This document shows positions 44,063 to 56,432 of a stretch of DNA of 64,000 nucleotides, piece by piece. A program made the translations under genes and the position numbers. The stretch comes from Petrolisthes cinctipes (Eukaryota; Arthropoda; Malacostraca; Decapoda; Porcellanidae). The stretch spans positions 62,001 to 126,000 of the forward strand of contig JAWQEG010004803.1 of NCBI GenBank assembly GCA_033782935.1. Direction: 5' to 3'. A model generated the notes under the pieces. That model made no database searches. It was not told where the DNA came from and worked only from the letters and a program-made list of their open reading frames with translations. How positions within the stretch are numbered: position 1 is the first letter of the stretch; the number at the start of each line of letters is the position of its first letter.

Positions 44063-44250
44063 TTTTGGGACAGAATCAGCGAACACACAGAATTTCAAGT
44101 TACACCGTAGAAAACTTGTATTTGAGGTAAAACAGTTGCACTCGTTTTGGGACAAAATCAGCGAACACACACAATTTCAAGTTAAACCGTAGAAAACTTG
44201 TATTTAAGGTAAAACAGTTGCACTCGTTTTGGGACAGAATCAGCGAACAC
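44063..44250. repeat. 82-bp tandem repeat, about 2.3 copies
   Basis: The anchor CAGCGAACAC recurs at 44077, 44159 and 44241. Units contain TTTCAAGTTA, CCGTAGAAAACTTGTATTT and GTAAAACAGTTGCACTCGTT with few differences. Confidence 0.9.
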
Positions 44251-45189
44251 AGATTGCTAATCATGCTATCCTTCTGATTACTTTTTACACATCAAGTCCC
44301 AAATAGTATGTGTGTAAACAAGAGCTTATAGTACACAGCACATCCAAACTGGGATGCTAACCTCTTATTAATTCTCAGGTTGGACATATTGAATTGAGGA
44401 TAATGGAAGACTGCTAGAGGCCTGGAAGACCCTGTAGGATGAAGGAGAAGATGAAAGGTGGGACAGTGAGCATGAAGAAAATAGAAGGAAAAGAGGGATG
44501 GTTGAAGAATTGAAAGGAGGGACATTTCAAGACTTCTGTAGTTAATCCAGTACCCTGAAGATTGGTCCAGTGTTACTCAAAAACTTCATTTGAATACACT
44601 GTCATTTTCTCTGCAGGTTTGTTCTGGTTTCTTTCTGGGTGTTTTGTATTTCATTCTCCACTATTCTTATTCCATAACAGACAGATAGTAATTGTAATAG
44701 ACAAGTTTTACATTTTTTCTGTAATAATAATTGTGATAAGAATACAGCTCCAAAAGCATTTCATTCAAATTGGACATGTTATATTCCTTCTCATAAATTT
44801 TCTCTCATTATTTATACCACCCACATTAATTGGCTTGTATTATGTTGCAGAGTCCATTTCTACAAGAGGCTTTTGAACCTTTGCAGTTTGTTGCCCACTG
44901 TGTTCATCCATCCTTCCATCCATCTACAGCAACAGTACAGGCATCACTAGTTACTGTGAGTGTTTATGGAGCTACATTGTTTTCTGTGTGTTTGTATAAT
45001 GTAATGTATGCAGCTTGGGTTTGGAAATGTACACTCATGACAAAAGCTATCTGTATTTTTTATATTTTGCTCAAATCTATGATGCAATTCCCAGATGCAT
45101 TGTTTTTGGTGAGTGTACAGTAAGTAACTTAAAAACAGAATGTGATTTATTCATGTGCTTATGAGATGGTCAGCTAATGTTGGTAGGTT

Positions 45190-45262
45190 TAATTAAGGGG
45201 ATAGTTTGGAGGAATCACTTGCTCCAGATTTGCCATCACTATACTACTCCAATAACATTTCA
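45190..45262. repeat. Family C element, truncated copy
   Basis: TTAATTAAGGGG followed by ATAGTTTGGAGGAATCACTT and GCTCCAGATTTGCCATCACT, one half of the family C palindrome. Confidence 0.6.
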
Positions 45263-45796
45263 ATATTAAGAATTGGTTGTATGTCCAACATAGAATCTTT
45301 AAGTTCTCAATATTTTGGGTTCATAATACACTTGTGAACTAACCTTAAATCAAGGTCTTTCAGGTCTGCAGTGACAAAAGTGAAGACCTCAAAAAGCATC
45401 ACAAGAAGGAAGCCAAAGAGGACAAGCAGAAAACTGAAGAAGGAAGAGGACAAGCACTAGTACTCAAGAAGGTAGACAAGTGGAGAACTGAAAGGAGCAA
45501 GATGAAACTATAATAAATGAACTATATATAATGGTGTATGTAGAGGAAAAATATATATATATAAAATTTTCCATTACTTCTTTTAATCGAGAAATTATTT
45601 ATATCATCCCACCAGGTATTACATAAAACTTATAGATACCTGAAAGGGTGTACAGTTCAAATAAAATTGCTGATATGAAGACATCAAGCTCCAATATAAT
45701 ATCAGCATTGCAAAGAGACCTAGAGAAGCTGTGTGTGTTCCTCTAAACAGTCTCGGAAAAGACTTTTGAAACTACTACTTGACACAGGGTGTCCAG

Positions 45797-46005
45797 AAAT
45801 TCCTTGTGTATAATTAAATTATGAAAGATTTGAGGGAAAATTTCTTGGTTAATTGGAGGGTTACCAATTCCTCCAAACTAGCTCAGGAAACATATTGCCT
45901 AAATGCTATTAATAGGGAATCTGTTTTGTGACATAGTTTGGTTAACTCTGTAACCCTCCAATTTACCATCAAGAGTAAATCCCTTTAAAACTACACAAGG
46001 AATTT
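45797..46005. repeat. Family C-related palindrome with distinct ends
   Basis: Outer arms AAATTCCTTGTGTATAATT and AAAACTACACAAGGAATTT face each other. The core holds AATTCCTCCAAACTAGCTCA and the facing TTGTGACATAGTTTGGTTAA, like family C. Confidence 0.65.
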
Positions 46006-46206
46006 AGGGAAGCGTCGTTCTTATATTATTTCATGTAAATATTCGGCATTCCATTAGAGAAAACTGAACTACTGAACCCAAACAAAGTTTTCCAATGTAA
46101 GGGAGAAATTAACCTCTACATAGAAGGATTGTTTGAATTTATTGCATGTCCATCTCCAATGATGGACATGCATTAAATTTCAAGAAATACTGCAATGCTG
46201 ATACTG

Positions 46207-46365
46207 TTAAAGGAATAGTATACTTTTGGTACATTGAAGCTTCTTGATTTCTCCAAAGTATGCCAGGAAACAGGACCAGATTAACAAAAATAATTGTGGC
46301 CGGTTGGGTGGAATAGTTTGTAGGAATCAGATGCTCCAGATTTACCAACACTAATATCTCCTTAA
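46207..46365. mobile_element. Family C TTAA-flanked palindromic MITE
   Basis: TTAA at 46207-46210 and 46362-46365. Core TTTCTCCAAAGTATGCCAGG and the facing GGAATAGTTTGTAGGAATCA. Confidence 0.7.
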
Positions 46366-46925
46366 ATTGGGACTGAGAAATGATATCATGGAAATTTAAA
46401 CAGCCTGAACTGAAGGCAGGAAATGCAAAGTTTGAAGATTATGATTAAGTCAGGTGTTTACTTTTACCATCTTTGTACCATATGCCTCCATATAGCCTGG
46501 TACAAGTTTCTGTATAACTGAACTGGATTTAATATATTGTTTTACTGCCTTCTGATTCAACCTTTGGTCTGGTCTTGTGTTCAGTCAATGTATAACTTGG
46601 ATAAATAGTAAGTTACATAAAATTCAAGGGATGCAGTAATGGGTCCTTATGAATTTCAGGAAAATTATCATTACTTTCAAAATTATAACACTTGTAATTA
46701 TGACCTTGAAAACAAATTACAAAACTTTTTATGAAATATAAATTTGAAGAGCCTGTCCATTACATTTCTTCCATATGTGATTGTAAAGACAATGGTGTCA
46801 AATGTTAAGTATACCAAACACAAATACCAAACAATAACTCCACAATATACTATAACAACACTTCCTAAACCAGTGCAATAAACCAGACAAACTAAGAAAA
46901 GGTAGCAAGATAAAACTGATTAAGC

Positions 46926-47103
46926 TTAAAGGGGGTAGTAGTGTTGGGAAATCAGGAGTAACTGGATTCCTCTAAACTATTTCAAGCAACAAAAGGCCAC
47001 CATAGATATTGTTAATAAATCAGGTCCTGTTTGTTTCCTGGAATACTTTGGAGGAGGAATCAAAGTGCTCCAATGTACCAAACAAAACTATACTATCCCT
47101 TAA
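46926..47103. mobile_element. Family C TTAA-flanked palindromic MITE
   Basis: TTAA at 46926-46929 and 47100-47103. Left end AAGGGGGTAGTAGTGTTGGG; right end ACTATACTATCCCT. Core GATTCCTCTAAACTATTTCA faces GAATACTTTGGAGGAGGAAT. Confidence 0.78.
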
Positions 47104-48888
47104 TTAATCCAACTCTGATACGACACTGCTATGAGAAAATCAAGACTTTGGTATGAAAGTGTTGTTATGTCTGATGTCCTCATATTATAAGTATCATCTC
47201 ACCATTTACCAGACACTGTAGTAACAACTGTAGTAGGGATGCCAGCCAGTGATGAAGTTCCAATGTGATGTGTCTTCATAATAACTTCATTACACAACCT
47301 GCAACAGAACCAAAGTACATGTAAGTGTCACACATTCAACTTCAATCCACTTTTTCTTTTGCAAAAATTTTCAATTCTCTTTCACCTACACTCTCTAAAG
47401 TTATGCACAGACAAATGCCATTCTTTCCATTACTTTTATAGATACATCTCCTATGCAGTCAACCATAAGAACAGCAAAGATCAAGTTTGTTAATGGAAAT
47501 GGAACACTACTTGAAGTCACTGTGGTGATACCATCATGACCAATGTATATATAGCTCCATGGCTCGCTTGGCAGTGACGCAGCCAATTATACATCAGTAC
47601 ATCACCATTTTTCAGGCAATAAAGTTAATTAATTCAAAACATTCAGTTTCTGATACATACATATCTGTTTTGGTAAAGGCATAACTATATACTGTACAGT
47701 CCAGTATATGGTCGGTCGACATAGGATATAAATGTATGGTATAGAGATGGTAATTAGAGTTTTGTACAAAATCAACTAGCTTCACCTCTCAGGCTGTAGG
47801 CCTTTGTGATGATGCACCCGGAAAATCTCCACATAAGTCGGATATACATCCAACTTATGCGGAGTATCCGAGTTAACCGATATCTGACTTAAACCTACCT
47901 GACTTAGCGAGGGTTTACTGTATATTTATACAGTAAATGAACAAAAAAAAAAATTATGTATTGGTACATACTGGAATGCTAAGAGATACAATATTCTTCT
48001 ATCCATATAAACATACAAATCATGACTTTCATACTCTCTAGTTATACTAGTAATCGATATATTGTCTCAGTCTACCTCACCAGTCTATTGAACAGGTAGT
48101 CTCTTCCACTACCAAATTTGTAGGGCACACACACACACACTTGACAACACTGAAGTTGAGGAGACTGTACCATAATGTAGTTTATGACTTAAGTCAAGAC
48201 AGCAGTACTTTCATTGGCGGCTGTACAACAACTTACCATTTCTATAACAGCAACAGTAAGAAGGTCCAATGTGTTGTATGTTGTAGACACTGTATCTTCA
48301 CTATCAATGGCAGAAGCTCCAGCCCCCTCACTTCACTCAAAACAGAAGAATCAGTCTGCAACACATCACAAGCATTGGTAAAACAAACTCATCTGCTAAT
48401 CAACATAATAATAATTTTGGCTAAAATTATACATATCTTTCAACATTCGGTAGTAAAAACCTATCCTATGACTTGAATTATGAAGCTGTATAAACACCAA
48501 CAAACACCGTATATCAATAACTACTTTTGACTTTATATTTTCTGCTATACAAAAGACTAAATGAAAGCATGTGTACAGAATCATTAATAATACTGTGAGT
48601 CATTAGATAACATGTACAGAATGGTTAATAATACTGTGAGTAATTAGATAACAGAGTCATGTATCTCTCCACTAGGGAGGTCTACTGTATATATAAGTTG
48701 ACTGTTGGTATGAAGTCAAATACACAGCTTTGTGCTATTGTACTCTTAACTACATCCCTATTTTCCATATTTCTTTAACCAATAGAAAGAAACTCAGATA
48801 AATGGTATAGGAATTACCCCAATAGAGATGTTCAGAACAAGGCAGTTATTCTTCACAGCTACAGATACAAGAAATTTTAAACAACTAT
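47104..48888. other. Intergenic stretch with a possible pogo/mariner-type end
   Basis: No protein-like ORF. On the minus strand from about 47935, CAGTAAACCCTCGCTAAGTC then AGTCAGATATCGGTTAACTC resembles the terminal sequence of pogo/Tigger or mariner elements; a matching opposite end was not found. A short CA repeat is at 48127-48142. Confidence 0.35.
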
Positions 48889-49007
48889 GGGCCATATGCA
48901 AAAACATTCATGGTGTTGACGATGGTTTGGTATCAGTACAATGACTCAACAGACATCCTACAGAGCCATCATATCAGTACCACACCATCATTTTTTAATA
49001 CGGGGCT
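48889..49007. repeat. Family B foldback hairpin, copy 4 (diverged)
   Basis: Left arm GGGCCATATGCAAAAACATT then CATGGTGTTGACGATGG; the right arm AGTACCACACCATCA is complementary only in its inner part. The outer right arm is eroded. Confidence 0.65.
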
Positions 49008-49377
49008 ACAATATATAATATATATATAAGACTTGACAGAAAACTCACCAACTCTTCAACAATGACAACAGCAACTAGGCAAGCTGACTCCTGTTATATG
49101 CTGAAAGTTTGTGCATTGTAACACCAACACCATCTTCACACAAATGCAGTCCAAATCAGTTCAAGCTTCATCCTGAAATACAATGTACTTATAAGTATTT
49201 AGAATTAGCCAGACCTACCCTAACTTAACCTAAAGCAAAGCTACTGTACGATAAACTGATTTTCACTAACGCTTTGAAATGTATTCCAAATTAAATACCA
49301 CGACAGAAGAAAACCCCATAACCATTTGACAATAGTTATTTACTGAATGATGTTGACCAACACCACCATTCATTCAT

Positions 49378-49544
49378 TTAAGGGGAGAATATACTTTTGG
49401 GACGGTACATTAGAGCACCTCGATTCCTTCAGAGTATGCTAGGAAACAGTACCAGCTTAACAAAAATAATGGTGGTATGTTGCTTAGAATAGTTTGGAGG
49501 AATTGGGTTTCTCCAGATTAAGTAACACTGTACTACCCCTTTAA
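49378..49544. mobile_element. Family C TTAA-flanked palindromic MITE
   Basis: TTAA at 49378-49381 and 49541-49544. Left AAGGGGAGAATATACTTTTG; right CACTGTACTACCCCTTTAAT; inner facing motifs TTCAGAGTATGCTAGGAAAC and ATAGTTTGGAGGAATTGGG. Confidence 0.75.
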
Positions 49545-50435
49545 TTAACTCACAATAGCAAGGGGTGACGAGGACACTGGTGGAGTATCAGGCCAGGGGA
49601 GGTGGAGGTGGAGGTGAAGTGGAGTACCATACAGTGACTCGTGGGGGGTAGGGGGTAGCATTTGGATGTGGTGGAAGAGAGATTGATTGATTGATATTAG
49701 GCGGTGTAACAGCGAAGTCATATAGCGCCAGATAAAGGTGATTGATAGGTGAAACAGCAAGCAGGAAGGAAATGCAGTAGAAAGAAAAGAGGGACAATTT
49801 GATGGAAGAGAGTAAAGTTATCCATAATGCAATATTATCTATGGACTAATTGAAATACAGGTAAAGTTTCATTCTACAAACAATTATTATACAAGAAAAT
49901 GATGATACAAGCTGCAGGAATTAAGAATGAAGAACGAGTACAAGAAAAACATATTTAAAAAGAAATTAATATCTCGGTGTAAGTTATTGCTATATATCGC
50001 GATACACCCTGTATATATTGTAGCAATGCCAGAATGACAACAAATATGCAAGAAATATGTCTATTATTCAATCCCCTCAAATAGTGGTCTAACAACGACG
50101 ACACAATAACCCAAACTAGCGAAATTCATAATGCTCTCTCAATTTCAATATATATATATAGTTTGCTGCAGTCCTGATTAGGTCAGGTGTACCTAATTAT
50201 ATTTAATGTGTTATAGTGTTTTTCAGACGAATCTGTAGTTCATATCTGGCAAAAATGACTGTTTTTAGAGATTGGGTGATATCTCCCAAAACACCCATTT
50301 GCGACAGATGTGAACAACAGATTAGTTAAAAACACACTATAAAACATTGCATTCTGAAAACCTTCAGTCAAAATGACATGGACAATTATTTTTTTTTTAT
50401 ATATTTTTTTTTTGTATATTCATAACAAGCTAACC
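49545..50435. other. Intergenic stretch
   Basis: Short ORFs at 49545-49797 are antisense of a purine-rich patch and look like chance. Contains TA-rich runs near 50150 and T-rich runs near 50390. Nothing recognised. Confidence 0.4.
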
Positions 50436-50595
50436 TTAAGGGGTGTAGTAGTGTTAGCAAATTTGAAGCAACTGATTCCTCCAAACTATTCTTAGCAACA
50501 GGCCACCAGTATTTTTATCCATCTGGTCCTGTTTCCTGGCATACTTTGGAAGAATCAGAGCACTCCAATGTAACAAAATTATATGACTCCCTTAA
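50436..50595. mobile_element. Family C TTAA-flanked palindromic MITE
   Basis: TTAA at 50436-50439 and 50592-50595. Left AAGGGGTGTAGTAGTGTTAG. Core GATTCCTCCAAACTATTCTT faces GCATACTTTGGAAGAATCAG. Confidence 0.78.
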
Positions 50596-50619
50596 TTAAC
50601 TTACACTGGATGTTTCCCC

Positions 50620-51385
50620 GGTAAATATTGAAAGAATAACCGTTATTGCGTACGGTTTTTCTACCTTCATTACCCACTTATTTAGACCATTCTAAGACTA
50701 TTTTCTTCTATGGCATTTCTTCCGCAAATTGTTAAGAATTACCGTTTTGCAGCAGTGTTGCCAGATCCGGCTGGGTCCCAGTATATTGCCCCAGTCATTT
50801 ATTGTACTTTATCACGATTATTTCCCGGTAGTTTGCCCAGGTTAGGTCCCGGTAGTCTGATGCGGTCTAGGTCTAGGTTAGGTTAGGTAAGGTCAGGTAA
50901 GGTCAGGCTAATTTCAAAATAGTCTTAGAATAGTCTAAATTAGTGGGTTATGAAGGTAGAAAAACCGTGGTATTTATTGAAAGAATTACCGTTTTGCAGC
51001 AGTGTTGCCAGATCCGGCTGGGTCCCAGTATTTTACCCCTGTCATTTATTGTACTTTATCACGATTATTTCCCGGTACTTTGCCCAGGTTAGGTTCCGGT
51101 AGTTTGCCCAGGTTAGGTCCCGGTAGTCTGATGCGGTCTAGGTTAGGTTAGGTCAGGTCAGGTAAGGTCAGGCTAATTTCAAAATGCCCCATTTGAATAT
51201 CTTGGAAATGGGGCATTTGCGGAGGAAATGCCATAGAAGAAAATAGTCTTAGAATGGTCTAAATAAGTGGGTAATGAAGGTAGAAAAAACGTACGCAATA
51301 ACGGTAATTCTTTCAATATTTACCTTAGTGGGTTATGAAGGTAGAAAAACCGTACGCAATAACAGTAATTCTTTCAATATTTACC
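50620..51385. mobile_element. Family A MITE cluster (nested and partial copies)
   Basis: A partial copy (50620-50729) runs into a second copy lacking its first bases (from 50730). A complete 356-bp copy (50969-51324) is inserted in the second, which resumes and ends at 51385. GTTTCCCC lies just outside both ends (50612-50619; 51393-51400 after 7 extra bases), consistent with an 8-bp target duplication of the whole. The inner copy is bounded not by 8 bp but by a 29-bp direct repeat (starting TTAGTGGGTTATGAAGG). Confidence 0.8.
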
Positions 51386-51640
51386 AAATACAGTTTCCCC
51401 TTCAGTCCTGCTGGTTCCCTATACATACATATATACATACATACGTTAATTTATATATTATTTATTATGTTACCTGTAATTCCTTCTTATAGTAGAGTCT
51501 GTAACCACAACGACATCATCTTGGTGTTCTGTGGGTGAGTGTCATCTAATTCTGTAGGCTTAGAATGATATAAATGAGAAAATTGAACTTCTTCCTGCTC
51601 TTGAAATTTTGGGCACAAACTTAAATATAAATATTGCAAT

Positions 51641-51848
51641 CAGTGTTGCAAGGTGTGCTTGACAAAATTTCCCCAACTTCAACCTCAGAATTTTCATTTT
51701 TACTTCAGAAATTCCCTGTTTTACTCTTGAATATTGACGTCTTTTTGGTACAGTATTTCGTCTGGTAGAAATTTCCCTGTTTACTCTTGAACAATCTTTA
51801 TATAATTTCCCTGTATAGACTTCAATTTTCCTACACCTGGCAATACTG
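51641..51848. mobile_element. Family D hAT-like MITE, copy 3 (inverted)
   Basis: CAGTGTTGCAAGG on the left and CCTGGCAATACTG on the right. The interior is the reverse complement of the copies at 7825 and 33048 (TATTTCGTCTGGTAGAAAT, TACTCTTGAACAATCTTTAT). Flanks ATTGCAAT/ATTGTAAA match at six of eight positions. Confidence 0.65.
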
Positions 51849-51980
51849 ATTGTAAATGTCATCCAGATACGGTCGTGAATTATGCTTTTTTCAACGGCTC
51901 CTACTTTTTGATGAAGTTTTGAAAGGTCTTTTATTCCAATTTAATAGTTTTTTTTTTTCTAGGTTTTCTCTAAGATTTTC

Positions 51981-52261
51981 GGTAAATATTGAAAGAATTA
52001 CCGTTATTGGGTACGGTTTTTCTACCTTCATTGCCCACTTATTTAGACCATTCTAAAACTATTTTCTTCTACGGCATTTCCTCCACAAATTTCCAAGATA
52101 TTCAAATAGGGTATTTTGAAATTAGCCTGACCTTACCTAACATAACCTAGACCGCATCAGACTACCGGGACCTAACCTGGGCAAACTACCGGGACCTAAC
52201 CTGGGTAAACTACCGGGAAATGACCGTGGTAAAGCACAGGAAATGACCGGGGCTAAATACC
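51981..52261. mobile_element. Family A MITE, internally deleted copy
   Basis: Starts GGTAAATATTGAAAG; ends AATGACCGGGGCTAAATACC, so the segment carrying the GTTGCCAGATCCGG motif and most of the right terminal repeat is missing. Flanks AGATTTTC/AGATGTTC match at seven of eight positions. Confidence 0.75.
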
Positions 52262-52727
52262 AGATGTTCTCTGATGTTATAAATAGCGTAATCTTCACAG
52301 TCCAGCAAAACATATTCTAGTGTTCTGCTGTTGATAGCCACAACCACTTCATGCATGGCCACTCACATCTATATTTCGTAATTAATTTAAGAAAGACTGT
52401 GTTGTGTTTATGAAATATTACGTTATCTATGAATATCAGTTGAAATGTAAAGGTCTCCAGCCTGAACTGTCACTATACTCATTTGTCATTACATGGAAAC
52501 GAATATCGCAGCTTGATCACTTTCCTATTACTCATATCAGAGGTCTGTTTGGATGGGTCTTTCACTACCCACACATAAGTACTTTTCATGTCTGCAGGAT
52601 CTCAATTAAACTTTTCAAAATATTACATAACTGTACTTAAACCACAACTTTTTGTGTTAATCTTTTATTGTTATTAAAATATAAATGTTAATTCATCCAT
52701 ATTCATCATATATCTGCATTCATCTAG

Positions 52728-53002
52728 TTAAGGGGAGATTCTCTTGTTGGTGAATTGGAAGATCTGTGATTCCTCCAAACTATGCCAGAAAACAAACTAC
52801 ATAATAATAAAAGATACTGGTAAATGTCAACAAACCACAGAGAGTGAAATAAAAGTTACCCTTCAACTTTTGTGATCTCTCCAAACTATGCCAGAAAACA
52901 GACGACCCTAATGTTACTTTAATGAGGGATCTGTTTTTGGCATAGTTTAGTGAAATCGGTGGCCCACCAATTTACAAGTATTGTAAAAAATCTCCCCTTT
53001 AA
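52728..53002. mobile_element. Family C TTAA-flanked palindromic MITE, long variant
   Basis: TTAA at 52728-52731 and 52999-53002, with end arms AAGGGGAGATT and AATCTCCCCTT. Two cores containing CTCCAAACTATGCCAGAAAA and a facing TTTTTGGCATAGTTTAGTG suggest an internal duplication. Confidence 0.78.
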
Positions 53003-53207
53003 CAATCCCAAATATTATCATTCCATAACCAGTATATACAAATAATATAAAATCAGTTTTCAAAAAAATATATATTCAGTACAGTATATTTGGAGCAGAA
53101 GCAGTACTGTACTCAGCTCATTTAGATATCTGAAACATTCTAAAATATATTCTAAAAGACTGACATGTGGTTTCTCTTGTGAACACATATAAACACACCA
53201 AACTACA

Positions 53208-53343
53208 TTAAGGGACCCTGTGATATAGTCAGAAAATTGGAGGTAAATTAGTCCTTCAAATATTGCCACGAAACACCACCTATAAGGAAGGAGCATGTTT
53301 CGTGGCATAGTCAGTAGGAATCAGAAGCTCACAGGGTCTTTAA
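53208..53343. mobile_element. Family C-like TTAA-flanked palindromic MITE with other ends
   Basis: TTAA at 53208-53211 and 53340-53343. End arms GGGACCCTGTGA and TCACAGGGTCTT are complementary, and TATTGCCACGAAACA faces TGTTTCGTGGCATAGTC. Distinct sequence, same architecture. Confidence 0.75.
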
Positions 53344-53365
53344 TAGTTTGCTGTGTTTTGGGGGG

Positions 53366-53430
53366 AAGCATCATGGACAGAGCTAGAACTCATGGCCACT
53401 GTTAAAAAGAATACTCGGCCACTCAATGCT
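53366..53430 (-). repeat. Possible tRNA-like remnant
   Basis: On the minus strand GAGTGGCCGAGTATTC resembles the start of a leucine/serine tRNA, followed by GAGTTCTAGCTC like a B box, but spacing is short and no cloverleaf forms by eye. Probably a SINE or pseudo-tRNA relic. Confidence 0.2.
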
Positions 53431-55501
53431 CTGAGTTGCCTTCCTAGACTAATGGTTAGCAGAGTTAGGGTCAACATTGATCTACATACTGTGTAGAAAA
53501 CTCATAGAAAATGTAGGGGTAACAACTCTGGATGGTAGTATTAAACTACTACTTCAATATAATATATAACAAGGGCTACATCATCAACTATCATACAACA
53601 AAAATAAATTACAATATAATGTATTACTATATTCTATTATATGTATCTGTCGTTATAAATATTTTTGACTATGGAACACAATAATTTATATAAATACAGC
53701 ATATATAAAAGAACCAACATCTCTGGAAAATAAATTACCTTTTATTGTATTATACAGTATACAGTACTGTACTTGATTCCCAAACTACTTCCTCTTAACG
53801 GTTCCCACTCGTCCACCCCGTATTACTGTGGTTTTCGTCTTTACAATCAATCATCCATGTCTCGGATATAAACTTTAACCATCCTGTTCCTCTTTCTTTA
53901 CTACAGTAATCTTATCAATATTCCTCTACTCTCACACGCTCCCTTTACAATTTCTATTTACATTTTTTTAACAGGATGAAACTGTTATACTGTGATTACC
54001 ATAACTCATTCAACAGCCTAATTATCCATTTAAAACTACTCTTCTCTTTCATACCAAACCATTTACATGTAGTTTCCTTCTCAATTTTATCTAACTTGGC
54101 CAAGCCATATACTGTATTTTGGTTGCACTTCATATACTCAGCTGTTCCTCAGTAAATAATTATATCCTTACCTTCATTTTTCCTATGAAACATGGCTGAT
54201 ATTTTTTAAAACGCTCAGGCTAACTTGATACATATGTTGCACTCAACATATTTTTTGCTTCATTGGTTTAGTTTCCTGGTGCTTCAAAATAACAGAACTT
54301 AAATAGAACTTGCATAGTATTTAGATATCTCAGTGGCAACATTGAAATTGAATCTCAGGTGAGCATCAGAATATTAATAAGGTAGGGCATTGGCTATGCA
54401 TTCCTATACATATATTATACATCATTAACACTGAAACAATAATGTAGTTATGTTTATAGCAACACTTATATTTATCATTACATATACTATATAAACAAAA
54501 ATATAGGTTAGCAATCTTCTCTTTGACTATATTACTTTGGTAGGAAGTGTGGAGGAACTGACTCATAAGGCACTGTATAAACGTACTGTATAAAGGAATC
54601 AACATATACTGTAGTACAATGGCTTAGCAACTTGTATGCCTTGTAGGAGGGTGTTGCCTGAAGGGATATGGGCTAGAAAATTAAAAAAAGGGTTTTGATG
54701 CCCCTTTGGTCCCAATTCGGTCCCTTTCAGCTCTTCAACTGTTTCTGCTTTGCTTTGTGCTTGTTATCCCTCCTATCTATCTCCTTCTTTCTTCCTGTTG
54801 CAATGTCAATATCCTGACTTCAATCTTATGAGGGCCAGGATCCAGTAGGCTTTAGCCAAATACAGTACTGTAGTTCATTTGTTCTTTCAACCACTTATGT
54901 GAAGTCAGTTCCACATTTTAGTTAACTGGCTTCCTAGAGTTACTGTACTACATTAAGAAATAAGGTGGTTTTAACTATGTTCTATACCGATTTCACAGTA
55001 CTGTTTGTCATGACATTATCATTAATCTTATAAGCTAAGTTAAGTACATATGTATGGAGTACGAGAACATCCTATTATTCCCCCGACACATTTTACAACA
55101 AATGCTTTACTCTTGTATCAAGAAAGTAGTACTGTACACTAAATTAAGGTAAGGCACAATCATTTAAACTTTGTAACTTGATATGTTACAGTAAATATAA
55201 TAGTTCAACAAGAACTTATTATGCCAAATTCCATTGCGAACTTTGTGCTGAAGACTATGAAAAAAGTATTTGGCATAGTTCACTGAGAAAGGCAGATTCT
55301 GGTGTGAAAATTCAAACTCTTCAAATCTGTAATGACAAAATTGCCTTGGTAAAAGTTGATAAATATGGTTTGATTTGCATATGAGTACAGTAATAGGAAG
55401 ACAAAGTAATTGTACTCCCTGGGATTGTTTCTGTATTCTTTCAGGCTCTCTCTCTGTTGTTTAAGTATCATATATTTTTTTGTACCTTTTCAATACAAAA
55501 G
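53431..55501. other. Intergenic stretch
   Basis: AT-rich with many TACAGTACTGTA-type short palindromes. A segment at 54771-54862 (TTGCAATGTCAATATCCTG, CCAGTAGGCTTTAGCCAAA) recurs at 58945-59032 and is a dispersed repeat. No protein gene seen. Confidence 0.45.
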
Positions 55502-56432
55502 TACCGTAAAACACCCTAACTTCGAACTGCGCCATAACTTCGGACATTTCGCGAATAAATGTAATAATTCAACTGTACTGGAAGAGAGTGCTATATTTGC
55601 AAAACATAATGATGGTGTTAGTTAGGGGAATGTTCAAAAGCTATTGTGTATAAATTCTATTACAATAGCTTAAATATGTGTGGGTGAAAATATTCAACAA
55701 ATGCAATGGAAAAAAAGTCTGCATTTTCGAACCCTGGAAAACTTTGTTCACACAGAACAAAGAGTTTCAATTGTAAGAACATGAATGGTACAATTATACA
55801 TGGACACTCTCTGTAAGTACTGGGCAGTAAACAAATTTAAAATATATGCATGCATAACCGTGTTATGATTTTTTTAATGAATATTTCTATTTTTTACAGA
55901 AAAAAGTCCCAACTTCGGACAGACTAATTAATACGGTACCGGTACTTGACTGCAAGCAAAGGATAATTTTTTATGTAGATGTAAACCTTTGGCCTAAGTA
56001 ATGATACCGGTACCCAAATAATATGTGATATAGTTCTGTAAGATTGTCAGTATTACCAGTACCAAAGTTATTGCCTGTAAGATGCTACAGTATGGTGCCT
56101 TAACCAGTATTGAATTTTATTTTGAAGAAAAAAGTTATATTAGTTATTTAGTTATAGTATTTTATACAGATAATCAAGTCAAGGAATACCGGAAGTGGGT
56201 GTGTGTGTCATTAGTACCTGGAATTATGTTATGTAATATGTACCTTATGTAGGTTCTATTATTTTATTTCAGTATACATTTGTTGAGTCAGTGAGGTAGC
56301 AACTTGATATTTAGGTGAAGCTTTTTTTTTGGAAGAAGAGGTCACTTCCTCTTTCGGTTTTGTGTATACGCAATGCGTTTTTTTTTTTTTTCTGCTAGAA
56401 TAGTTTTTGAATAGTTCTTAGTTATAGTCCAT

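Larger units (their letters stand above)
43200..45530 (+). ncRNA. Candidate spliced non-coding transcript (low confidence)
   Basis: Two CCAAT-like motifs (GTGATTGGTCGATG, GTGATTGGCTGACC at 43218-43262) precede a segment ending in a good donor (CTCCGGT|GTAAGT, about 43312). Later purine-rich segments follow clear acceptors: TTTTTAG at 43504 (to GTTACAAC near 43601), ATTCTCAG at 44378, and CTTTCAG at 45363, the last ending in AATAAA (about 45513). Joined, they give no sustained ORF. The chain is an inference from splice signals alone. Confidence 0.25.

Noticed and set aside
44562..45123. Hydrophobic ORFs of 97-104 codons suggesting membrane proteins
   Set aside because: T-rich DNA gives Phe/Ile/Leu-rich frames by chance; no conserved signature, and they overlap each other in different frames.
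48141..48476. 111-codon plus-strand ORF
   Set aside because: No recognisable motif, no neighbouring splice sites giving a longer model, composition like the surrounding AT-rich DNA.
51274..51538. Two overlapping ORFs containing a duplicated KVEK-YAITVILSIFT
   Set aside because: They translate the ends of adjacent family A elements; the duplication is of the transposon terminus, not of a protein.
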